Source: Kiritimatiellales bacterium (GTDB lineage: Bacteria; Verrucomicrobiota; Kiritimatiellia; Kiritimatiellales; Pontiellaceae). From it: a stretch of 12,630 nt of DNA. The notes under the pieces were generated by a model. That model saw only the letters and a list, made by a program, of their open reading frames with translations. It did no database searches and had not been told where the DNA came from. A program made the translations under genes and the position numbers. Below, piece by piece: positions 6,515 to 12,630 of this stretch. The DNA lies in NCBI GenBank assembly GCA_030630445.1, contig DAOVNC010000056.1:1-12630 (forward strand), written 5' to 3'. Positions within the stretch are counted from its first letter, which is position 1. The number at the start of each line of letters is the position of its first letter.

Positions 6515-6856
6515 CCCAAAACACCGACTTTCCAGAACCGCTCCCACTTAGGGATAGACCACCCCCAACCCGGAAAGTTGGACAAAAATCTGGATTCTTC
6601 TCGGAAGTGCGTTCGAGTCTCACCGACTTCTTGGCCACGGCTCCGCGATCATGGATCGCGGCTACACCTGTAGGGCGGGGGGCCAAGACCCCGCCAGCAC
6701 ACGCACCGAAGCTGAACGGGAGGAAATGCAACGGATCTCAGCGAATCGGTTTTTTCCTGTTGCCTCTAAATTCTACGCAATCCACGCCACCGGAATTTTT
6801 CATTCGCATCAGGACATCCGCATAGACCCGGGAAACCCCTCTGACGAGCTCCTTTT
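6515..6856. other. Gene-free stretch upstream of the Tad operon
   Basis: I see no convincing gene here. The short open frames on both strands lack ribosome binding sites and recognisable protein character. The stretch contains the hairpin doublet at 6643-6695. It also has weaker inverted repeats: CCAAC (6565-6569) with GTTGG (6577-6581), and ACTTTCC near 6530 with GGAAAGT near 6572. Bases 6732-6850 show nothing I can name. Confidence 0.5.
6643..6695. repeat. GC-rich hairpin doublet, possible dispersed (REP-like) repeat
   Basis: Two perfect stems lie side by side. CCGCGATC-ATG-GATCGCGG (6643-6661) is an 8-bp stem with a 3-base loop. GGCGGGG (6674-6680) pairs with CCCCGCC (6689-6695) across an 8-base loop. 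Neither is followed by a T-run on either strand, so a simple intrinsic terminator is unlikely. Paired short hairpins in intergenic DNA are typical of REP/BIME-like elements. Genome copy number cannot be judged from this window. Confidence 0.45.
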
Positions 6857-6927
6857 TTATATAGTATACTATATAATATAGCTCAAAAATGGGTCTTTTA
6901 GGGGCAAAATATATCGTATACGATATA
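6857..6927. promoter_or_regulatory. Twin GTATAC-centred perfect palindromes, probable operator pair
   Basis: TTATATAGTATACTATATAA (6857-6876) is a perfect 20-bp palindrome and TATATCGTATACGATATA (6910-6927) a perfect 18-bp one. They share TATAT-M-GTATAC-K-ATATA, and their centres are 52 bp apart, close to five helical turns, so both would face the same side of the DNA. GTATAC-centred palindromes are known operators of GntR-family regulators such as ExuR/UxuR of hexuronate metabolism. A minus-strand promoter-like pair, TTGAGC (6886-6881) and TATATA (6863-6858) with a 17-base spacer, overlaps the first palindrome. It could drive transcription toward the Tad operon. A weak terminator role for the sulfatase gene is the main alternative. 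Confidence 0.45.
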
Positions 6928-6972
6928 AAACCCTGCTCGTTAAAATGCCATAAAACCCATCCGCAACCGCAC

Positions 6973-9900
6973 TCAATACGCGATTTTCAGGCGGTAGAAG
7001 CTGTTGGTCTTGCCGTCGGTGGAGATAGGGACGGTGACGACCTCGTAGTCGGCGAGCTCCGGGTGGTCTGCGGCCGTACCGCCGGTGACTAGCGACCAGA
7101 CCGGATCAACCAGGGCGAGGGCGGTCTCGAGGATATAGTCGGACGGGTCGAGCGCGCGGCGGCGGTTGTAGAGATATTCAAACCCGGCGGGCACCGGCTC
7201 GAATAGCGGAACCATGCCCGGAACGAACCAGTGGGGCGAACCGCCGAGGGCGTAGGCCGCGTAATGGCTGTAGCCATCGCCGTTGCTATCGGTTTCCCAG
7301 TCGACGAGGGTCGGTTCGGCGTTTCCCAAGTTGCGGAGGTACCAGTGGGTGCTGTCGTTGTCGGCCAAGGTCTGGGCGGCGAGGTCTTCAATCTCGGATC
7401 CCGCGAGGGCGCGGGTGTAGATGCGCGGGTCATCGATGCTCCCGACAAAATAACGGCTCTGCACATCGCTTCCGATGCGGACATCGAGCGAGGCGGTGGT
7501 GCCGATCGTCTGGCTGGCGCTGCCGGCAAAGTTGGTCTCGAGCACGCCGTCGATATAGAGCTTGGCATCGAGAACGTCCGGACTCGCGTCGGCGGCGAAG
7601 GTGCAGGCGACATGGTGCCAGCTGCCGTTGTTGATCACCGTGGCGCCTTGGCGGTAGCCGCCCGTCACTTCGATGCGGAGATTGCCGCCTTGAACCAGGA
7701 AGGTCCATTTCTTGTCGTTGGCGTTCGGTCCCCACGCGATGACCGGATGCGAGCTGGTTCCGGTGGTCTTGATCCAGGCGCTCACCGTCCGTTCATCCGT
7801 GCCGAGGATGCCTTTGTACCCGTCGATCGAAAGGTGGTCGTTGCTACCGTCGAACACCACGGCGTTGCCGAATTTTCCGCCGACCCACTGGGCCGGATCG
7901 CTATCGAAACCAACCAGAGAGGCCGGCTTGACCCCACCGGCCTCGGTGGCGATGGTGCCGGAAGTTTCATCGAGCGGATACCAGTAGTCGGAGCCAGCGG
8001 CGGCGACATCGACGGTGACGGTGGCGCTATCACTGTCCTGCCCGTCGCTGATCGTGTAGACGAACTGATCGGTTCCGAAAAAACCTTGGTTCGGGGTGTA
8101 GCGGATCTTGGCAGACTCGATAACCGCCACACCGGCGAGCGGGCTGCCGGGGTCGGTGATGGTGAGCGGGCCGGGGGTGCCGTCGTCGATGTCGTTGGCC
8201 AGCACGTCGATGAGGACGGAGGCACCGGGTCCGGTGGTGCTGCCGATGGTGGATGCAGAGTCGTCGTTGGCGACCGGCGGCCCGGGCGGAAGTACGCCTT
8301 CGATCAAGAGGGCTGAGTCGGGCACAGGCTGCATGGAGATGCCGGGGCCGGAATACTGCAAGGTGAGGTCGTGGCTGCCGGTGGCGTGCTTGTAGAGCAC
8401 GCGGATCGGGTGCAGCCCGGCCTTCAGGCGCATCGTTCCGCTCTTGGACGCGCCGGTGTGGTGGAAGTCATCGTCGATGATGTGCGCATCGTGGATCCAG
8501 AGCATGCCGCCGGAGGTGTTGCCCCCCACCGTCGAGTCGGTGGTCATGCTGAAGGTGTAGGTACCGTCGGTGGGTACGCGGATGTAGCCGGTGAACTCCA
8601 GCGCAATATTGTCGTCCTGCGTGCGCTTGGTCAGGTCAAGCCCGGTGCATTCGCCGCTGGCGACCGGAACGAGATAGTCGGTTTCCGGCACCCAGTCCCA
8701 GGAGCCGGTGAAGGCTTTGTAGTTAAGGCCGCTAACCGCGGGGATGGAGACGTCGGGGACGTTTTCGCTGGAATAGGGACGGGAGTAGTCGCCGTCGATG
8801 CGCACTTGCAGCACCTTGTCCTTCATCTTCTGCTGCAGGGCGGTGCGGGATGCCGCAAGGTCGGTGACCTCGCCGGGGTCGGCGTCGACATCGTAGATTT
8901 GGAAGTTGGTGGCATGGCTGCTGATTCCCGTCCGGATCCCCTTGTAGCGCTTGCCGTCGGTGTCGTCCATGAAGATCACCTGCATCTCGCCGCGGGTTTC
9001 GCCGCCGTGGTTGGGGAAGTCCGTGTAGGTGGGTGTCGAGCCGCTGACGCTGTATTCAAAGTAGAGGTAGCCCTTGTCGAGCTGGGTTCCGGTGCCGGTG
9101 AGCTCGGGCAGCAGGGAGACCCCGCTGCTCCATGCGGGCGGGGTTGCCCCGGCGGCATCGACGATCGTGGGCATCCAGTCCCAGAAGGCGGACGGACGGA
9201 TGGAATTCAAGCCGGAGGTTGCGGCGTTGTTGTCGCCGATTTTCCCCGGCCACCAAGCGAAGGTCGGTTCGCGGAAACCGGCTTCCCAATAATCGCGCTT
9301 GATGCCTTCCATGTCGGCGTAGGAGTCGAAGCTGCGCGGATCCTGCGCAATGGATCCGCCGGAGCCAGATTCGTTGTGAGGGCCGTTGTCCGAGGTGAAG
9401 ACCACCAGCGTGTTGTCGTCGATCCCGAGATCGCGCAGGGTTTGCAGGATGTCGTCGACGCCATCGTCGATCCGCCGCACCATGGTGGCATGGTATTTGG
9501 CGGACGTGCCAAGGGAGGTGTAGTCCGGGTGGATCCAACTATTGTTGATTCCCGAGTTCGTGTTCAGCGGCCAAGTGAGACCGCCGCCCGTGCCGCGACC
9601 GGCCGGGTAGGCTTGCGTCGGCACCTGGAGCTTTGCGTGCGGGGTTTCGTAGGCGAGGTAGATAAAGAAGGGGGTTTCAGGATTACTGGCCTGCCGGTCC
9701 TGAATGATTTGCTTGGTCTTGGCGGTCCAGAGGTCTGCGGTGTAGGCATGGTCGAGGCCGCTGGTGACGGGCGTGGTCTGTTCGACGACCGTCCCGCCGT
9801 TGAGCGGGTAGTGCTGGTGTCCGTGGATGTGCTTGATATACCCGTAGAAATAGTCGAAACCACGATTGTTGGGACGGCCATCGCTGGTAGGCGTAGTTCC

Positions 9901-10989
9901 GCCAACCCCCCATTTTCCGACACAGGCGGTGTAGTATCCAGCCTGCTGCATCAGGGTACCGATAGTGTGGTTGTCGGCGATGATCTTGTCGAACGAGTTG
10001 TTGCGGATATTGGCGTGGCCCTGATCGAGGCCCTGGATCAGCGAACCGCGGGCGGGGGCGCAGACGGGGGCGCTGGTATAGTGGCGGGTCAGCGCGACGC
10101 CTTCCGCCGCCATGCGGTCGATGCCGGGGGTATGGATGAAGGCTTCCTCGGTGCCGTTGATGACGCCGTCCCCGGCAACACCCCCGCCCGCGCCGTTGTC
10201 GCGGGTGTGCTGGAACAGGTTGTAGATGTCCCCGTAGCCGAGGTCGTCGCACATGATGAGAATAACGTTGGGTTGCCCGGAATCAGGAGGGGTATCTGCC
10301 GCCAACGCCGCGATTTCAACATCGCTCAACGCGTGGTTGTAGAGGCGCACATCATCCAGATTGCCCTTGAAGTCGCGGCCAACATCCTGATAGCCGTCGC
10401 CCATGCGAAGCGGACCGGTGCCGGTTGCGATGGCCGTGGTGCTGAGGGAGAATGTTCCAACGTAGGATCCGTCAATGTAGTATTCCACGTCGGCCACGGT
10501 GGCCCCGTCCGAGGGGACGACCACGGCCAGGTGGTGCCAGGTGCCATCCGCAATATCGCTGCTGGTGGTGGAACCACCGCCCTGAACCTCAAGTCGAAGG
10601 GCGTTGCCATCAAGACGAATGTCGAAGCGGTTGCCTGCACCCAATCCGGAACCCAGGGAGATCATGGTGGAATTGGCATCGCCCACATCTCCGGCGGCGG
10701 CCTTTACCCAAAAGGCAACCGTGCGGGTGTCGGTGGCCCATGTAAACGTGTCGCCGCCTACTGCGCCGTCGTTGCCCGCGGTATCGGGACTGGGCGTGCC
10801 CGAGAGAGAGAGGGATCCCGCACCGACTTGGGATGTGGCGGAAATAGAGGCTGCGCTCCCCAAGGTGGCTGCGGCGCCTGCAGAGGCGGAGCCGTCCGTA
10901 TCGAATGTATAATGGGCAACGAGTGCACCGTGACTGGTTACTGCTGCGACCGCGAGAGCGGCAATCGCTAGAATTTGTTTTTTCATCAT
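6973..10989 (-). CDS. Secreted multidomain sulfatase (LamG-sulfatase-PA14-cadherin-LamG)
   Basis: This 1338-residue exported sulfatase probably removes sulfate esters from a polysaccharide. The signal peptide is about 1-21. LamG/concanavalin-like domain 1 is about 22-232. The sulfatase domain is about 239-735: metal ligands D248/D249, the formylglycine signature C310-A-P-A-R314, K359 in GKWG, H451 in ETPH, D534/N535 in SDNG, K564 and the E569-A-G-F-R573 motif. A PA14-like domain is about 755-895, a cadherin-like Big domain (VANDDSAST to VTVDV) about 906-996, and LamG domain 2 about 1002-1205. A TSP3-like Asp-rich stretch (ETDSNGDGYSHY) is near 1232 and the tail ends FYRLKIAY. Cys-type signatures need a maturase (FGE or anaerobic SME), not seen here. 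GKWG replaces the commoner GKWH. The ATG is preceded by GGAG at 6 bases. The substrate is unknown. Confidence 0.93.
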   Translation of the reverse strand: MMKKQILAIAALAVAAVTSHGALVAHYTFDTDGSASAGAAATLGSAASISATSQVGAGSLSLSGTPSPDTAGNDGAVGGDTFTWATDTRTVAFWVKAAAGDVGDANSTMISLGSGLGAGNRFDIRLDGNALRLEVQGGGSTTSSDIADGTWHHLAVVVPSDGATVADVEYYIDGSYVGTFSLSTTAIATGTGPLRMGDGYQDVGRDFKGNLDDVRLYNHALSDVEIAALAADTPPDSGQPNVILIMCDDLGYGDIYNLFQHTRDNGAGGGVAGDGVINGTEEAFIHTPGIDRMAAEGVALTRHYTSAPVCAPARGSLIQGLDQGHANIRNNSFDKIIADNHTIGTLMQQAGYYTACVGKWGVGGTTPTSDGRPNNRGFDYFYGYIKHIHGHQHYPLNGGTVVEQTTPVTSGLDHAYTADLWTAKTKQIIQDRQASNPETPFFIYLAYETPHAKLQVPTQAYPAGRGTGGGLTWPLNTNSGINNSWIHPDYTSLGTSAKYHATMVRRIDDGVDDILQTLRDLGIDDNTLVVFTSDNGPHNESGSGGSIAQDPRSFDSYADMEGIKRDYWEAGFREPTFAWWPGKIGDNNAATSGLNSIRPSAFWDWMPTIVDAAGATPPAWSSGVSLLPELTGTGTQLDKGYLYFEYSVSGSTPTYTDFPNHGGETRGEMQVIFMDDTDGKRYKGIRTGISSHATNFQIYDVDADPGEVTDLAASRTALQQKMKDKVLQVRIDGDYSRPYSSENVPDVSIPAVSGLNYKAFTGSWDWVPETDYLVPVASGECTGLDLTKRTQDDNIALEFTGYIRVPTDGTYTFSMTTDSTVGGNTSGGMLWIHDAHIIDDDFHHTGASKSGTMRLKAGLHPIRVLYKHATGSHDLTLQYSGPGISMQPVPDSALLIEGVLPPGPPVANDDSASTIGSTTGPGASVLIDVLANDIDDGTPGPLTITDPGSPLAGVAVIESAKIRYTPNQGFFGTDQFVYTISDGQDSDSATVTVDVAAAGSDYWYPLDETSGTIATEAGGVKPASLVGFDSDPAQWVGGKFGNAVVFDGSNDHLSIDGYKGILGTDERTVSAWIKTTGTSSHPVIAWGPNANDKKWTFLVQGGNLRIEVTGGYRQGATVINNGSWHHVACTFAADASPDVLDAKLYIDGVLETNFAGSASQTIGTTASLDVRIGSDVQSRYFVGSIDDPRIYTRALAGSEIEDLAAQTLADNDSTHWYLRNLGNAEPTLVDWETDSNGDGYSHYAAYALGGSPHWFVPGMVPLFEPVPAGFEYLYNRRRALDPSDYILETALALVDPVWSLVTGGTAADHPELADYEVVTVPISTDGKTNSFYRLKIAY

Positions 10990-11047
10990 GGTGTACTCCG
11001 TGTGCTTGCCTACTGGCTCAATAAAAAACTTGTTTTGATTTGAAGAG

Positions 11048-11077
11048 CGAAAAGACCGGAAAAACCCGGTCTTTTCG
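11048..11077 (-). terminator. Probable intrinsic terminator between the LamG PEP-CTERM gene and the sulfatase gene
   Basis: CGAAAAGACCGG (11048-11059) pairs perfectly with CCGGTCTTTTCG (11066-11077), giving a 12-bp stem with a 6-base loop. It lies about 35 bases after the LamG gene stop on the minus strand. A-T pairs flank the GC core, giving a CTTTT tail on either strand, so it could work in both directions. If it terminates, the sulfatase gene needs its own promoter in 10990-11047, where I found no clear -35/-10 pair. Confidence 0.6.
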
Positions 11078-11095
11078 GGGCAGGTTGCCCTGCCC
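11078..11095. repeat. Second hairpin directly abutting the terminator
   Basis: GGGCAGG (11078-11084) pairs with CCTGCCC (11089-11095) over a 4-base loop TTGC. It abuts the 12-bp terminator stem, forming a tandem hairpin doublet just after the LamG gene stop at 11111. It may strengthen termination or protect the mRNA 3' end. Read on the minus strand it begins TAGGGCAGGG, resembling TAGGGCGGGG in the doublet near 6671, so the two could belong to one repeat family. Confidence 0.45.
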
Positions 11096-11110
11096 TATCC
11101 TTTGGATGGA

Positions 11111-11884
11111 TTAGACCATCAGCTTGCGACGGATGAACAGGATTCCTCCACCAAACAACGCAACCATGCCCAGGGTGGCCGGTTCCGGAATGGCTGTGCC
11201 CGGAGTGGCAAACAGTGTTGCAACATCTGTCGAATCCAGTGCCGTGTTATAGATCTGGACATCATCAATGAGGCCATCGGTCCAGCGTGCGGTTGTGTTG
11301 CCGTCGAATGCCTGACGAATACCGGTACCAATCACCATATCCTCCGTGAGGATGGTATTAACCGTACCCGGGGCTTCGGAGCCATACCCATTCCCGTCCA
11401 GATAGTATGCCATGGTTGTGCCGTCCCATGTCGACACCAGGTGATGCCATCCGCCATCGGTAATTGTTGTCCCCGTATCGCTGGTACTCGCACCGGCATT
11501 GAGTTCCACCCGCATCTCGGTGGTACCGTTCAGCCCAAAATCATAACGAACCCGGACACCAAGTCCGGTATCACCCATCCCAAGGAAAATAGTATTGTTC
11601 GCTTGGTTGACCGAGGTCTTGACCCAGAGTGAGATGGTTCTGGAATCAGAACCGCCGATACCTTTGTAGCCCACGGTGGTCGCATAATCATCGATACCAT
11701 CTAGGTTTAGGGCACCGTTGGCGATTCCGCCGGCAACAACGGCAGCACCGCCGACCAGCGTCGCATCCGTCCCCACAGCAGCAGTGCCGTCCACATCGAA
11801 GGTTAAGTGAGACACAAGTGCGGCTTGGCTCGCTACGGTTGCTGCGACCGCGAATCCCGCGATCATTAATAGTTTATTCTTCAT
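11111..11884 (-). CDS. LamG domain protein with PEP-CTERM sorting tail
   Basis: This 257-residue exported protein has a signal peptide MKNKLLMIAGFAVAATVASQA (1-21). One LamG/concanavalin A-like domain (about 22-225) includes DGGWHHLVSTWDGTTMAYYLDG and ending in LIDDVQIYNTAL. Residues 232-257 form a PEP-CTERM tail: Pro-Glu-Pro at 233-235, a hydrophobic helix (about 237-251) and basic RRK at 252-254. PEP-CTERM proteins are sorted and cleaved by an exosortase in organisms with exopolysaccharide envelopes; no exosortase gene is in the window. No catalytic motif is visible, so a carbohydrate-binding or surface-structural role is likely. The ATG is well supported by AAGGAG (11899-11894) 9 bases upstream. 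A hairpin lies just before that site and a terminator follows the gene. By eye its base composition is less GC-rich than that of its neighbours. Confidence 0.9.
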   Translation of the reverse strand: MKNKLLMIAGFAVAATVASQAALVSHLTFDVDGTAAVGTDATLVGGAAVVAGGIANGALNLDGIDDYATTVGYKGIGGSDSRTISLWVKTSVNQANNTIFLGMGDTGLGVRVRYDFGLNGTTEMRVELNAGASTSDTGTTITDGGWHHLVSTWDGTTMAYYLDGNGYGSEAPGTVNTILTEDMVIGTGIRQAFDGNTTARWTDGLIDDVQIYNTALDSTDVATLFATPGTAIPEPATLGMVALFGGGILFIRRKLMV

Positions 11885-11912
11885 GCTGTTGTTCTCCTTA
11901 TGTTTTTACCTT

Positions 11913-11935
11913 GGCAGCACCACCATGGTGCTGCC
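11913..11935 (-). other. Perfect intergenic hairpin upstream of the LamG PEP-CTERM ribosome binding site
   Basis: GGCAGCACCA (11913-11922) pairs with TGGTGCTGCC (11926-11935), a 10-bp stem with a 3-base loop. It lies in the 76-base gap after the edge LamG gene and ends 13 bases before the AAGGAG site of the next gene. No T-run follows on the minus strand, so it is not a typical terminator. It may be a processing or stabilising structure between two co-transcribed genes, or a pause site. Confidence 0.5.
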
Positions 11936-11960
11936 CAAAATTTATGTTTCAATCCTGCGA

Positions 11961-12630
11961 TTACGGTTGCTCCGAGATGACCCGATAGAAGGTTTGGTCC
12001 GGACCGATGGTGTTGGTGACGGTGATGGTTCCGCCGTCTCCGAGAAGCCCGGTCATAAACGTCTGCCAGTCTGAAATAATCAGGTTGGAGTTGGTTTCCA
12101 CGCCGTAGGGCTTTCCGGCTTCGCCGGTCCACGAAAGCACCATCCCGGTGCCGCCAACGACGGGGCCGGAGATCGAGAGGTCTGCAACCTGCTCGCCCGG
12201 ATCCTGAACAATCGTGGCCAGGGCAAGGATTTCCTCGGCACTCAATTCCGTTTCATACAGGCGCACATCGTCCAGGGAGCCCTTGAAGTCGCGGGTGAGG
12301 CCGTGATAGCTATCGCCCATGCGCAGGGGGCCGGTACCGGTGTCGACATTTTGGGCATCCGCGAAGTTCCCCACGTATAGCCCGTCGATGTAGTATGAGA
12401 CGTCGCTCACCGTTGCCCCATCGAAAGGAACCACCACGGCAACGTGGTGCCAGGCGCCATCAACAAGGTTCGTGCTCGTGGTGGTGCTGCCGCCAGCCTG
12501 GACTTCAAGCCGGAGGGCGTCGCCATCGAGACGGATATCGAAGCGGTCGCCTCCACCCGTTCCGGCACCCACCGAGATCCGCGCGGGCCAGACATCCCCA
12601 GTGTGTCCAGCCGCAGCCTTCCTCCAGAAC
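11961..12630 (-). CDS. LamG domain protein, 3' part (5' end outside window)
   Basis: The frame is open to the window edge, so the gene starts beyond 12630. About 222 C-terminal residues are visible. The first about 140 are the C-terminal part of a LamG domain with DRFDIRLDGDALRLEVQ, DGAWHHVAVVV, YYIDGLYVGNF and DFKGSLDDVRLYE, about two-thirds identical by eye to residues 93-230 of the downstream sulfatase. The last about 65 residues form a beta-rich tail (LSWTGEAGKPYGVETNSNL, then SDWQTF and TFYRVISEQP). This tail type is common at the C-terminus of secreted Verrucomicrobiota-group proteins. Any catalytic domain would lie upstream and cannot be seen. It lacks a PEP-CTERM motif. It ends 76 bases before the LamG PEP-CTERM gene. 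Confidence 0.85.
   Translation of the reverse strand, partial: FWRKAAAGHTGDVWPARISVGAGTGGGDRFDIRLDGDALRLEVQAGGSTTTSTNLVDGAWHHVAVVVPFDGATVSDVSYYIDGLYVGNFADAQNVDTGTGPLRMGDSYHGLTRDFKGSLDDVRLYETELSAEEILALATIVQDPGEQVADLSISGPVVGGTGMVLSWTGEAGKPYGVETNSNLIISDWQTFMTGLLGDGGTITVTNTIGPDQTFYRVISEQP

Noticed and set aside
6453..6731. Upstream in-frame extension of the first Flp gene to an ATG at 6731
   Set aside because: It would bury the basic prepilin leader inside a 148-residue protein and run through the promoter-like region. Flp proteins begin with the leader.
6855..6930. The GTATAC palindromes as ends of a small mobile element
   Set aside because: The 33 bases between them hold no gene and there are no flanking direct repeats that I can see. 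An operator pair explains them better.
8371..10971. Very long open frame on the plus strand (866 codons) opposite the sulfatase gene
   Set aside because: It is antisense to a gene with a full sulfatase active site. Its translation is low-complexity Gly/Val/Ala-rich with no domain. Long antisense frames are expected in GC-rich genes.
1..12630. CRISPR array, tRNA or rRNA genes, insertion sequences
   Set aside because: I saw no regularly spaced repeats, tRNA-like cloverleaf, rRNA sequence or transposase.

Overview
The window is GC-rich and every gene I can support lies on the minus strand, so transcription runs from high to low coordinates. A secreted sulfatase, LamG domains, a PEP-CTERM sorting tail, Verrucomicrobiota-style C-terminal modules ending in FYRL/FYRV, and a FHA-containing Tad ATPase together suggest a member of the PVC group. 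A Kiritimatiellota (Pontiella-like) degrader of marine sulfated polysaccharides fits best. This is inferred from gene content; no rRNA or other marker gene is present.

Region 1 (12630 to 6973) holds secreted, carbohydrate-facing proteins. In transcription order these are the 3' part of a LamG protein cut by the window edge, a small LamG protein with a PEP-CTERM tail, a pair of hairpins that probably terminates transcription, and a 1338-residue multidomain sulfatase. The sulfatase reads signal peptide, LamG, S1-type sulfatase, PA14-like, cadherin-like, LamG, then a Ca-binding-like stretch and C-terminal tail. The N-terminal LamG of the sulfatase and the LamG of the edge gene are close paralogues.

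Region 2 (6972 to 6453) is a 520-base gene-free stretch. It contains two perfect GTATAC-centred palindromes 52 bp apart, a pair of GC-rich hairpins that look like a dispersed repeat, and a putative promoter for the downstream operon framed by two TTCCAA-type inverted repeats.

Region 3 (6452 to 1) is a tightly packed Tad (tight adherence, type IVc pilus) operon. In order it encodes two Flp-type prepilins, a TadE-like pseudopilin, a TadG-like protein, a second TadE-like pseudopilin, a secreted protein I cannot identify, CpaB/RcpC, a FHA-CpaF/TadA ATPase, and the first 17 codons of what is probably TadB. From the TadE-like gene at 6037 down to 3251 the genes overlap or abut, and later gaps are 3 to 28 bases, so co-translation is likely. 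The secretin (CpaC/RcpA), TadZ/CpaE, TadC and prepilin peptidase are not in the window.

The points most worth a second look are the twin GTATAC palindromes, the FHA domain on CpaF that lacks phosphothreonine-binding residues, a C8 tract immediately after the tadG start codon that could give phase variation, the unidentified secreted protein inside the Tad operon, and the duplicated LamG cassette.
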